Assembly (NCBI GenBank): GCA_039698075.1
Contig: JBDKTJ010000183.1
Span: 1-25,925 of the forward strand
Direction: 5' to 3'
Origin: JAJFVC01 sp039698075
GTDB taxonomy: Bacteria > Planctomycetota > Planctomycetia > Pirellulales > Thermoguttaceae
DNA length: 25,925 nt
Part shown: positions 7,820 through 15,297 of the stretch, piece after piece
Position numbering within the stretch: the first letter of the stretch is position 1
Layout: every line of letters starts with the position of its first letter
Program-made: the position numbers and the translations under genes
The notes under the pieces: generated by a model
Told to the model about the DNA's origin: nothing
What the model saw: the letters and a program-made list of their open reading frames with translations, nothing else
Databases searched by the model: none

Positions 7820-8392
7820 ATGGCAGCACATATTGCCGTGAAAAAGGGCACCTTCCTCGCGGAGGTGATCGAGGCCACGCCGGATGGGGAGCGATTGGTC
7901 CACTGTCTGCAATGCGGCAGTTGCGGCGGATCGTGTCCCAGCGGAGCCGAGATGGAGTATACGCCCCGGACTTTGATCGCCATGATCAACGCGGGCGATC
8001 GCAACGCAGTGCTGGCGGCCAACACCATGTGGGCCTGCGTTTCCTGCTACGCCTGCACGACGCGCTGCCCTCAGGAAATCCCAATCACCGACATTATCTA
8101 CTGTCTGAAGCGGATGTCGATCGCCGAGCACCGCTATCACGGCACCGACGCCCCGGCGTTGGCCAAAACGTTCACCTACTTCGTCGAGAAGTTCGGCCGA
8201 AGTTACGAGGCCGGCCTGGCTACGGGCTACCATCTGTTGCAGCGTTGGAAGCCGATCGAGCTGATGAAGATGGGCCCGATGGGCATCCAAATGTTCGCGC
8301 GCGGCCGCATGGCGATTCTGCCCGCGAAGATCCGCCAAATCGATCAGCTTCGCGCGATTATCAAAAAGTCGGAAGAATTGAGCAAAAAGTAA
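7820..8392 (+). CDS. hdrC: Heterodisulfide reductase subunit C (iron-sulfur protein)
   Basis: A 190-aa electron-transfer subunit that passes electrons from flavoprotein HdrA to catalytic HdrB in the cytoplasm. It shows two CxxCxxCxxxCP motifs: Cys29/32/35/39 (CLQCGSCGGSCP) and Cys73/76/79/83 (CVSCYACTTRCP), enough for two [4Fe-4S] clusters. The length is usual for HdrC. The start at 7820 has ggagg 5 bases upstream and opens at the expected N-terminus. It is the first gene of a seven-gene plus-strand run (hdrC, hdrB, hdrA, mvhD, mvhG, mvhA, protease). Other HdrC-like proteins occur in quinone- and menaquinol-linked modules, but the neighbours here fix it as part of the soluble Hdr-Mvh complex. 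Confidence 0.9.
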   Translation: MAAHIAVKKGTFLAEVIEATPDGERLVHCLQCGSCGGSCPSGAEMEYTPRTLIAMINAGDRNAVLAANTMWACVSCYACTTRCPQEIPITDIIYCLKRMSIAEHRYHGTDAPALAKTFTYFVEKFGRSYEAGLATGYHLLQRWKPIELMKMGPMGIQMFARGRMAILPAKIRQIDQLRAIIKKSEELSKK

Positions 8393-8425
8393 AAAAAGAG
8401 GATTGGGGGCCCCGACCTCGGATTT

Positions 8426-8460
8426 CTAATCCCTAATCCCTATTCTCTAATCCCTGAAAC
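8426..8460 (+). repeat. Heptad repeat array in the hdrC-hdrB spacer
   Basis: Five consecutive 7-bp units. Three are identical (ctaatcc at 8426, 8433 and 8447) and two are diverged (8440, 8454). The array ends one base before the hdrB start codon and takes the place where a ribosome binding site would be. Confidence 0.75.
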
Positions 8461-8461
8461 C

Positions 8462-9352
8462 ATGAAATACGCCTACTATCCCGGTTGTTCGCTGGAATGC
8501 AACGCGAGTGCGTACGACCATTCCGTCCGTGCGGTGGCCGATCTGCTGGGCGTCAAGCTGCAAGAGCTTGACGACTGGAATTGCTGCGGCGCGACGGAGT
8601 ATTTCAGCCAAAACGAATTGACCGCCTGCGCCGTGATCGCTCGCAACCTGGCCCTGGTCGATCCGCAGATTCAACAACTCGTGGCGCCCTGTGCCGCGTG
8701 CTATCTGAATCTGAAAAAGACCGATCGACTGATGGCCGAGCACGCCGAGCTGGGCGCGAAGGTGAACGAGTGCCTGGCCGCCGGCGGTTTGCATTACGAT
8801 CCGGGCCGGGTCACGGTGCGCCACATGCTCGACGTGATCGTCGACGACATCGGCGAGACCGCCGTCCGCGACAAGGTGGTGCGTCCGTTGACGGGCCTGA
8901 AAGTGGCTCCATATTACGGCTGCCAGGTCGTCCGGCCGATCGTCGACGGCGATTCGACCGAGTACCCGATGAAAATGGACCATCTGTTCCAATGGCTCGG
9001 CGCCGAGGTGGTCGACTACCCGGTGAAGGCCCATTGCTGCGGCGGCCACATGACGCAAATCAGCGAGCCGCAGGCGTTCGAGTTGATCCGCCGCTTGTTG
9101 AAGTGCGCCGCCGACAACGGCGCCGACATGATTTTGTGCATGTGCCCGATGTGCCAGTTGAACCTGGACGGCTATCAGGCCCGCGTCAACAGCTATTTTG
9201 GCACCTCGTACAACCTGCCGATCATCTACTTCACCCAACTGCTGGGCGTAGCGTTCGGCATCGACCCCAAAAAACTCGGCTTCGGCAAGGAGCTCGTGGC
9301 GGGCCTGCCCGTGTTGCAGGCGAAGCTCAATGGGCAGACGGCCGGCGTGTGA
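8462..9352 (+). CDS. hdrB: Heterodisulfide reductase subunit B (two CCG domains)
   Basis: A 296-aa catalytic subunit that reduces a disulfide at two non-cubane [4Fe-4S] clusters. Both CCG domains are complete: Cys9, Cys41-Cys42, Cys77 and Cys80 in the first; Cys154, Cys192-Cys193, Cys228 and Cys231 in the second. In methanogens the substrate is CoM-S-S-CoB. Most bacteria lack these thiols, so the acceptor here is unknown. The start ATG at 8462 begins MKYAYYPGCS, the usual HdrB N-terminus, yet no Shine-Dalgarno sequence precedes it; a heptad-repeat array abuts it. Translation may depend on coupling or on an unstructured leader. Confidence 0.92.
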   Translation: MKYAYYPGCSLECNASAYDHSVRAVADLLGVKLQELDDWNCCGATEYFSQNELTACAVIARNLALVDPQIQQLVAPCAACYLNLKKTDRLMAEHAELGAKVNECLAAGGLHYDPGRVTVRHMLDVIVDDIGETAVRDKVVRPLTGLKVAPYYGCQVVRPIVDGDSTEYPMKMDHLFQWLGAEVVDYPVKAHCCGGHMTQISEPQAFELIRRLLKCAADNGADMILCMCPMCQLNLDGYQARVNSYFGTSYNLPIIYFTQLLGVAFGIDPKKLGFGKELVAGLPVLQAKLNGQTAGV

Positions 9353-9366
9353 CGTGTGGGTTCGTT

Positions 9367-9394
9367 GGTCAGTGGCCGGCGGCCAGTGGCCAGT
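9367..9394 (+). repeat. Heptad array, left part of the hdrB-hdrA spacer
   Basis: Four 7-bp units: ggtcagt (9367), a variant at 9374, and ggccagt twice (9381, 9388). The block is an imperfect inverted repeat of 9446-9473, with 24 of 28 positions complementary by hand count. The mRNA could fold into a long stem with a loop of about 51 bases. Confidence 0.7.
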
Positions 9395-9442
9395 TCCGAC
9401 GTCAGGACATTTTTTGTAGGAAGCATCAAGAGACAATCAAAC

Positions 9443-9477
9443 ATCACTGGCCATCGACCGCGGGCCACTGACCACTG
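9443..9477 (+). repeat. Heptad array, right part of the hdrB-hdrA spacer
   Basis: Five 7-bp units, including atcactg (9443), gccactg (9464) and accactg (9471). Their sequence is the complement type of the left array, so the two can pair. The array stops 11 bases before the hdrA start codon, next to a weak ggag. Confidence 0.7.
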
Positions 9478-9488
9478 GAGAGATCATC

Positions 9489-11495
9489 ATGGCCGACAAG
9501 ATCGGCATTTACGTTTGCCACTGCGGCAGCAACATCGCCGGAACGGTCGACGTGGAAGAGGTCGCCCGTTGGGCCGGCAAGAACATCAAGGACGTGGTAG
9601 TTGCCAAGGACTACAAGTTCATGTGTTCCTCGCTCGGTCAGCAAATGATCGAAGACGACATCAAGCAGCTCGGCTTGACCGGCGTCGTCGTCGGAGCGTG
9701 CTCGCCGCATTTGCATGAAAAAACGTTCCGCGCCACCTGCAAGCGGGCCGGCCTGAATCCATTTCTCTGTCAGATGACCAATCTGCGAGAGCACGTCTCG
9801 TGGGTCAACGCCGACAAGGCCGCGGGCACCGAAAAGGCCAAGTCCCTGATCTCCGCCTCGGCCGAACGCGTAAAGCATCAAAAGCCGCTCGAACCGATGC
9901 GTGTGAAAGTCAACCCGGCCACGTTGGTCGTCGGCGGCGGCATCGCCGGCCTGCAAGCCACGCTCGAATTGGCCGACGCCGGCCATCAGGTCTACCTGGT
10001 CGAGCGCGAACCGTCGATTGGCGGGCACATGGCCCAGTTCGACAAAACGTTCCCCACGTTGGACTGCTCCGCGTGCATTTTGACGCCGAAGATGTCGGAA
10101 GTCGGCCAGCACGAAAACGTGAAGATGTACACGTACTCCGAACTGGAGGAAGTGACCGGCTCGGTGGGCAATTTCCACGTAAAGATTCGCAAGCGAGCCC
10201 GATACATCAACGAAGAGAAATGCACCGGCTGCGGCATCTGCATCGAAAAATGCCCCAAGAAAGTCGTCGACGACGTTTTTGAAGTCGGCATGGGCCTGCG
10301 CAAGTCGATCTACGTGCCGTTCCCGCAAGCCGTGCCGCGCACGCCCGTGATCGACACGGCCAACTGCACGTTCTTCACGAAGGGCAAGTGCCAAGTCTGC
10401 TCGAAGGTCTGCCCGACGGCCGCCATCGACTACGAGCAAAAAGACGAAATCGTCGAGCTGGACGTCGGCAACATCATCATCGCCACCGGCTGGAAGTTGT
10501 TCGACTGCAAGCGGATTCCGCAGTACGGATACGGCCGGTTGCCCAACGTCTACACGAACATGGAGTTCGAGCGGCTCTGCAACGCCGCCGGCCCGACCAA
10601 CGGCAAGATCGTGATGCGAGACGGCAAGACCGAGCCGCAGCGCGTGGCCATCGTCCACTGCGTCGGCAGCCGCGATACGAAGACGAACGCCTACTGCTCG
10701 TCGGTCTGCTGCATGGCGGCCTTGAAACTCGAACACCTGCTGCTGGAAAAAACCAAGGCCGAGGTGTACGCCTTCTACATCGACATGCGGACGCCGATGA
10801 AGGAGTACGAAGAGTTCTATCAACGGCTGTTGCAAGAGGGCGTGCATTTCGTCCGCGGCAAAGTGGCCGAAGTCACCAACGGCGCCCGTTCGCCCGAGGA
10901 AGAGGGCCGGCTCGTCGTGCAATACGAAGACACCCTGTTGGGCAAGCAAAAACGGTTGCCGGTCGACATGGTTGTGCTGATGGGCGCGATCGAGCCGCAA
11001 GCCGACGCAAAAGAGTTCGGCCTGAAGTGCGGCATTTCGTGCAGCATGGCCGGCTGGTACACCGAGCGGCATCCGAAACTGGACCCCGTGGCCACGATGA
11101 CCGACGGCGTGTTCGTGGCCGGCGTGTGCCAGGGTCCGAAAGACATTCCGGCCTCGGTGGCCCAAGGCGCCGCGGCGGCCGCCCGGGTGCAAGGCATGAT
11201 CACCAAGGGCGAAGTGTTGATCGAGCCGATCGTCGCGTCGATTGACGAGGACGAATGCTCCGGCTGCAAGATCTGCAACACGATGTGCCCTTACAACGCG
11301 ATCGAGTTCGACGAGCAGAAGGGTGTCAGCCGGGTCATCAGTGCGTTGTGCAAGGGCTGCGGCACGTGCGTGGCGGCCTGTCCGGCCGGCGCGATCACCG
11401 GCGCGCACTTCAACAACGAGCAGATTTTCGCCGAAATCGACGGCATCCTTTGGGACGCGAGGCTGGCGGAGGAAAAAGAGTCGGCAAATGTATAG
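9489..11495 (+). CDS. hdrA: Heterodisulfide reductase subunit A (bifurcating flavoprotein)
   Basis: A 668-aa FAD protein, the core of the complex. In characterised Hdr-Mvh systems it splits electron pairs from hydrogenase between ferredoxin and HdrB. Visible parts: an N-terminal Cys-containing domain (about 1-135); a Rossmann FAD motif VVGGGIAGL (147-155) with VEREPSIGGH (171-180); the HdrA signature DCSACILTP (192-200); a first double ferredoxin (Cys245/248/251/255 and Cys293/301/304/308); a Cys-rich stretch near 391-408; and a C-terminal double ferredoxin (Cys590/593/596/600 and Cys621/624/627/631). Length and domain order match methanogen HdrA. No selenocysteine or fused MvhD domain is seen, since mvhD is a separate gene. 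The start has a weak ggag 8 bases upstream. Confidence 0.95.
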   Translation: MADKIGIYVCHCGSNIAGTVDVEEVARWAGKNIKDVVVAKDYKFMCSSLGQQMIEDDIKQLGLTGVVVGACSPHLHEKTFRATCKRAGLNPFLCQMTNLREHVSWVNADKAAGTEKAKSLISASAERVKHQKPLEPMRVKVNPATLVVGGGIAGLQATLELADAGHQVYLVEREPSIGGHMAQFDKTFPTLDCSACILTPKMSEVGQHENVKMYTYSELEEVTGSVGNFHVKIRKRARYINEEKCTGCGICIEKCPKKVVDDVFEVGMGLRKSIYVPFPQAVPRTPVIDTANCTFFTKGKCQVCSKVCPTAAIDYEQKDEIVELDVGNIIIATGWKLFDCKRIPQYGYGRLPNVYTNMEFERLCNAAGPTNGKIVMRDGKTEPQRVAIVHCVGSRDTKTNAYCSSVCCMAALKLEHLLLEKTKAEVYAFYIDMRTPMKEYEEFYQRLLQEGVHFVRGKVAEVTNGARSPEEEGRLVVQYEDTLLGKQKRLPVDMVVLMGAIEPQADAKEFGLKCGISCSMAGWYTERHPKLDPVATMTDGVFVAGVCQGPKDIPASVAQGAAAAARVQGMITKGEVLIEPIVASIDEDECSGCKICNTMCPYNAIEFDEQKGVSRVISALCKGCGTCVAACPAGAITGAHFNNEQIFAEIDGILWDARLAEEKESANV

Positions 11496-11501
11496 AGTCT
11501 T

Positions 11502-11606
11502 CGGTTGTTGGCAATCGGTAGTCCGTGTTGAAACAAATGCGGACACGGCTGAAGGCTGATGACGGGAAGCGGATTACTGACCATTGAAAACAATATAACT
11601 GACCAT
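11502..11606 (+). repeat. Heptad units and a 9-bp direct repeat in the hdrA-mvhD spacer
   Basis: Four 7-bp units cover 11502-11529 (for example cggttgt at 11502 and cggtagt at 11516). Further on, actgaccat occurs twice (11576-11584 and 11598-11606), the second copy ending two bases before the mvhD start codon. An inverted pair ccgtgt/acacgg (11523-11528 and 11543-11548) lies between. No Shine-Dalgarno is visible. Confidence 0.6.
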
Positions 11607-11607
11607 C

Positions 11608-12105
11608 ATGTCCAACGACAATTTTGAACCAAAAATCGTCGGTTTTCTGTGCAACTGGTGCTCGTATCGCGCCGCCGATTTGGCGGGCTCTGCGAGAATC
11701 AAATATCCGCCGAACGTGCGCATCATCCGCGTGATGTGCAGCGGCCGGGTCGATCCGACGTTCGTCTTTAAGGCCCTCTCGCAAGGCGCCGACGGCGTGA
11801 TGGTCGCCGGCTGCCATCCGGGCGAGTGCCACTACATCGAACAAAACTACAAAACCATCCGCCGTTACGCGATGCTCAAGCACACGTTGAAGGCGATGGG
11901 CGTCGAGGACGACCGCGTTCAATTGGTTTGGGCGTCGGCGGCCGAGGGCCAACGTTTGGCCGACGCGATCGAGAAGCTGGTCGCCGACGTGAAGCGGCTC
12001 GGACCGCTCCACTGGCCGGCCAACTGGCGCGAAAACGGCGAACGCGTGAAGGCGTTGGAAGAAATCGTCAAGGAACACGAAGAGGCGATGGAGGTGCCGG
12101 CATGA
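11608..12105 (+). CDS. mvhD: MvhD, adaptor between hydrogenase and HdrA
   Basis: A 165-aa [2Fe-2S] protein that links the hydrogenase MvhAG to HdrA. The family Cys set is intact: Cys15 and Cys18 (FLCNWCSYRAADLAG), Cys44 (VMCSGRVDP), Cys69 and Cys74 (GCHPGECHY). The stop codon overlaps the mvhG start as ATGA (12102-12105), the only tight junction in the operon, consistent with stoichiometric synthesis of the hydrogenase-side subunits. The start ATG lacks a Shine-Dalgarno and follows the repeat actgaccat. Confidence 0.92.
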   Translation: MSNDNFEPKIVGFLCNWCSYRAADLAGSARIKYPPNVRIIRVMCSGRVDPTFVFKALSQGADGVMVAGCHPGECHYIEQNYKTIRRYAMLKHTLKAMGVEDDRVQLVWASAAEGQRLADAIEKLVADVKRLGPLHWPANWRENGERVKALEEIVKEHEEAMEVPA

Positions 12106-13082
12106 GCGGCAAACCGAAGGGAAAGCTGGCGATCTATTGGGCGGCCTCGTGCGGCGGCTGCGAAATCTCGATCCTCGCGATCGACGAAAAGATTTTGGAC
12201 GTGGCCAACGCGTTCGACATCGTCATGTGGCCTTGTGCGACCGACGGCAAGGTGCACGACGTCGAAAAGATGCCCGACGGCTCGATCGACGTTTGCCTGT
12301 TCAACGGCGGCATCCGCACCAGCGAACAGGAGTACATGGCGCAGTTGATGCGTCGCAAGTCGAATGTCCTGGTGGCGTTCGGCTCGTGTGCGTGCGATGG
12401 CTGCATTCCCGGACTGGGCAACATGAACACCCGACGGGAAATGTTCGACACGGTTTATCAAGAGGGATCCTCGACCACGCCGGAGAATCCGAAGGACGTG
12501 CGTCCGCAGCAAGAGACCAAAGTGTCGGAGGGCACGCTCCATCTGCCGATGTTTTATGACACGCTGAAAACACTCGATCAGACGGTCGAGGTGGACTACT
12601 ATCTGCCCGGTTGCCCGCCCGAGGCCGAAAATATTTGGAAGGCCGTCACGGCGATCGTCGAGGGCAAGCTGCCGCCGAAGGGTTCCGTGATCGGCGTCAA
12701 CACGACCGTGTGCGACGAGTGCAAGCGGAAGCGAAGCGAAAAGAAAATCAAGAAGTTCTATCGCACGTGGGAGATCATTCCCGACGAGGAAACCTGCCTG
12801 TTGGAGCAAGGGCTGCTGTGTTGCGGCATCGCCACCCGGGCGGGCTGCGGCGCGCTGTGCCCGCAGGTCAACTCGCCGTGCATCGGCTGCCACGGCGCGA
12901 ACGACGGCGTGGCCGACTACGGCGCCCGATTGATGAGCGCGGTGGCCTCGGTCATCGACAGCAACGACCCGGAAGAAGTCGAGCGGATCATCGACGAGGG
13001 CATCCCCGATCCGATCGGCAGCTTCTACCGGTTCAGCCTGGCCAGCAGCATGTTGCGTCGCAAGAAGAAGGCGGCGAACTAG
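12102..13082 (+). CDS. mvhG: [NiFe] hydrogenase small subunit MvhG
   Basis: A 326-aa electron-transfer subunit of a group 3c [NiFe] hydrogenase. It carries electrons from the NiFe site through iron-sulfur clusters to MvhD. The proximal cluster ligands are visible as Cys17 and Cys20 (SCGGCE), Cys96 (FGSCACDGC) and Cys171 (LPGCPPE). More Cys follow at 204, 207, 232, 240, 241, 249, 253, 260 and 263, enough for two more clusters. There is no Tat signal, so the enzyme is cytoplasmic. The ATG at 12102 overlaps the mvhD stop and has ggagg (12090-12094) upstream. An in-frame extension further upstream lies inside mvhD in another frame and is rejected. Confidence 0.93.
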   Translation: MSGKPKGKLAIYWAASCGGCEISILAIDEKILDVANAFDIVMWPCATDGKVHDVEKMPDGSIDVCLFNGGIRTSEQEYMAQLMRRKSNVLVAFGSCACDGCIPGLGNMNTRREMFDTVYQEGSSTTPENPKDVRPQQETKVSEGTLHLPMFYDTLKTLDQTVEVDYYLPGCPPEAENIWKAVTAIVEGKLPPKGSVIGVNTTVCDECKRKRSEKKIKKFYRTWEIIPDEETCLLEQGLLCCGIATRAGCGALCPQVNSPCIGCHGANDGVADYGARLMSAVASVIDSNDPEEVERIIDEGIPDPIGSFYRFSLASSMLRRKKKAAN

Positions 13083-13120
13083 CGCCGCACCGCGATGTTC
13101 TGCCGTCGTTGCGGCGGAAA

Positions 13121-13162
13121 CGATTGCCGACTACGGAAAACCGACTACTGACAACTGAATAC
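13121..13162 (+). repeat. Heptad repeat array in the mvhG-mvhA spacer
   Basis: Six 7-bp units, including two identical copies of cgactac (13128, 13142), tgacaac (13149) and tgaatac (13156). Several units share the ending -ac. The units resemble reverse complements of those at 11502-11529. The array ends about 50 bp before mvhA, which has its own ggag. Confidence 0.7.
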
Positions 13163-13212
13163 TAAAGGCTACCGTTTAGCGGCCGGCGTTGCGTCGGCCC
13201 GGAGTTTCCACG

Positions 13213-14679
13213 ATGAAACGTATTTCGATTGATCCGATCACGCGGCTGGAAGGTCACGGCAAGATCGATATTTTTCTGGACGAACAGGGCGAAGTGGCCA
13301 ATGCCTATTTGCAGATCCCGGAGCTTCGCGGGTTCGAGCAATTCTGCGTGGGTCGTCCGGCCGAGGACATGCCGAACCTGACGGCCCGCATCTGCGGCGT
13401 CTGCCCCGAGGCGCACCACATGGCCGCCACGAAGGCGTTGGACGCGTTGTTCCACGTGGATCCGCCGCCGGCCGCCAAAAAGCTGCGAGAGCTGTTTTAC
13501 AGCATCTTCTACGCGACCGACCACACGACGCACTTTTACGCGCTGGGCGGGCCCGATTTCGTCGTCGGTCCGACCGCGCCGCCGGCCGAACGCAACATCT
13601 TGGGCGTCGTGGCCAAGGTGGGCATGGACGTGGCCAAGCACGTGCTGAAGATGCGGCACGACGGCCATGCGTTGATCCAGATGATTGGCGGACGCCGCGT
13701 GCATCCGAACTGGGGCCTGCCGGGCGGGGTGAGCCGCGGCATCAATGAAGAGCAACGCAAGGAGATCGAGGCCCGGGGCCGCGAGGCCGTCGAGTTCGCC
13801 AAGTTCTCGCTGAAAATCTTCGACGACATCGTCTTGAAGAATTCGGACTACGTGAAGCTCATCACGGGCGACGTGTACGTTCACAAGACCTACAACATGG
13901 GCATGGTCGATGCCCAGAACCGCACAAACTTCTACGACGGCAAGATTCGCGTGACCAGCCCCAGCGGCAAGGAACACGCCAAGTACGATTGCTCGCAGTA
14001 TCGCGAATACGTGGCCGAGCGCGTCGAGCCGTGGTCCTATTTGAAGTTCCCGTACTTGAAGAAGATCGGCTGGAAGGGTTTTGTCGACGGCGAGGATTCC
14101 GGCATTTACAAGGCCACGCCGCTGTCGCGGTGCAACGTCGCCGACGGCATGGCCACTCCGCAGGCCGACGCCGCATACAAGCGGATGTACGAGACGTTGG
14201 GCGGCAAGCCGATCAACCACACGTTGGCCACGCACTGGGCCCGGCTGGTTGAGTTGCTCTACGCCGCCGAGCGTTGGGTCGAGCTGGCCACGGATTCCGA
14301 GATCACGTCGAAGGAATATCGCACGTTGCCGACCAAGACACCGACCGACGGCGTTGGTTGCGTCGAGGCCCCGCGCGGCACGTTGACGCACCACTACACG
14401 ACCGACGAGCGCGGCATCCTGACGAAGGTGAACCTGATCGTCGGCACGACGAACAACAACGCCCCGATCTGCATGTCGGTCAAAAAGGCCGCTCAGGGGC
14501 TCATCCACAAAGGCAAGGTGAGCGAAGGGCTGCTGAACATGGTCGAGATGGCGTTCCGAGCCTACGACCCCTGCTTCGGTTGCGCGACGCACAGTCTGCC
14601 CGGCCAGATGCCGCTGGAAGTGACACTCCGCGATCCGCAAGGCGAAGTGGTCGAGCGGCTCTCGCAATATACGGTTTGA
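13213..14679 (+). CDS. mvhA: [NiFe] hydrogenase large subunit MvhA
   Basis: A 488-aa catalytic subunit that splits or forms H2 at the NiFe(CN)2CO site. Both ligand motifs are intact: Cys61 and Cys64 in RICGVCPEAHH, and Cys454 and Cys457 in DPCFGCATH (452-460). A 28-residue tail follows His460, where maturation proteases cut after nickel insertion; the matching protease gene lies just downstream. MKRISIDPITRLEGHG is the usual N-terminus. I start at 13213, where ggag (13201-13204) lies 8 bases upstream, rather than at an upstream in-frame codon (13189). With MvhG, MvhD and HdrABC it forms the Mvh-type, F420-non-reducing complex. No accessory hyp genes are in the window. Confidence 0.94.
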   Translation: MKRISIDPITRLEGHGKIDIFLDEQGEVANAYLQIPELRGFEQFCVGRPAEDMPNLTARICGVCPEAHHMAATKALDALFHVDPPPAAKKLRELFYSIFYATDHTTHFYALGGPDFVVGPTAPPAERNILGVVAKVGMDVAKHVLKMRHDGHALIQMIGGRRVHPNWGLPGGVSRGINEEQRKEIEARGREAVEFAKFSLKIFDDIVLKNSDYVKLITGDVYVHKTYNMGMVDAQNRTNFYDGKIRVTSPSGKEHAKYDCSQYREYVAERVEPWSYLKFPYLKKIGWKGFVDGEDSGIYKATPLSRCNVADGMATPQADAAYKRMYETLGGKPINHTLATHWARLVELLYAAERWVELATDSEITSKEYRTLPTKTPTDGVGCVEAPRGTLTHHYTTDERGILTKVNLIVGTTNNNAPICMSVKKAAQGLIHKGKVSEGLLNMVEMAFRAYDPCFGCATHSLPGQMPLEVTLRDPQGEVVERLSQYTV

Positions 14680-14717
14680 CGGTTGACAGCCGCCTCGTGT
14701 AGAACGAATGTGAACGA

Positions 14718-14754
14718 GGGCCTGGGCCATGATTGTCCGGGCCCCGTTTGTTTT
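14718..14754 (+). terminator. Candidate intrinsic terminator after mvhA
   Basis: An 8-bp GC-rich stem (gggcctgg at 14718-14725 with ccgggccc at 14737-14744, one G-U pair) is followed by cgtttgtttt. It lies 38 bp after mvhA and before the protease gene. It may end or attenuate the operon, so that the protease is made at a lower level. Confidence 0.45.
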
Positions 14755-14816
14755 GGGTCGGGAGAGTGGCCGCGTCGAAACGCTCGACGGCGGACGATCG
14801 AGAGAGAGACTACCGC

Positions 14817-15275
14817 ATGAAAACGCTCGTCCTTGGGCTCGGCAATCCGTTGATCACCGACGACAGCGTCGGGCTGCGCGTGGCCGAAGCGTTGAAGCCG
14901 CTGCTGGCCGACCGCCCGGACATCGAGGTGTCCGAGGATTACTGGGGCGGGCTGCGATTGATGGAGCGGATGATCGGATTCGACCGGGTCGTGGTGATCG
15001 ACGCCATTCAGACGGGCGCCGCGCCCGGCACGATCCACTTGCTCACGCCCGACGGCATCGCCACGCAGCGCAGCGCGTCGGCCCATGACGTGAATCTGGC
15101 GACCGCGTTGGAGTTCGGGCGGCAGGCGGGCGTCTCGCTGCCGGAGAATCGGCGCATTCGGCTGATCGGCGTCGAGGCCGAAGATACGTTGACGTTTTGC
15201 GAGCGGTGCACGCCGGCCGTCGAGGCGGCGATTCCCAAAGCCGTGGAAGCGGTGTTGATCGCGTTGGACGAATAG
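14817..15275 (+). CDS. Hydrogenase maturation protease
   Basis: A 152-aa endopeptidase of the HyaD/HybD/HycI (M52) family. It removes the C-terminal tail of the [NiFe] large subunit, here most likely that of MvhA, after nickel insertion. The signature LGLGNPLITDDSVGLRV opens the protein. Nickel-sensing residues correspond to D16, D62 (in VVIDA) and H90 (in SAHDV), with Asp rather than the Glu known from E. coli HybD at the first position. The ATG at 14817 begins exactly at the family N-terminus and has a purine-rich gagagaga just upstream; an in-frame ATG at 14733 adds 28 unrelated residues. It is separated from mvhA by 137 bp containing a possible terminator. Confidence 0.9.
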   Translation: MKTLVLGLGNPLITDDSVGLRVAEALKPLLADRPDIEVSEDYWGGLRLMERMIGFDRVVVIDAIQTGAAPGTIHLLTPDGIATQRSASAHDVNLATALEFGRQAGVSLPENRRIRLIGVEAEDTLTFCERCTPAVEAAIPKAVEAVLIALDE

Positions 15276-15297
15276 AACCGGCGGCGAGAATAGGTCG

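Noticed and set aside
9444..11546. 700-codon open frame on the minus strand across hdrA
   Set aside because: It is the antisense of hdrA with low-complexity Val/Asp/His/Arg composition; hdrA itself has all cofactor motifs in the right order.
13162..14730. 522-codon open frame on the minus strand across mvhA
   Set aside because: Antisense of a gene with intact NiFe ligands; no family features.
14733..14816. Upstream in-frame start of the maturation protease
   Set aside because: It would lie inside the candidate terminator and add residues before the canonical MKTLVLGLGNP start.
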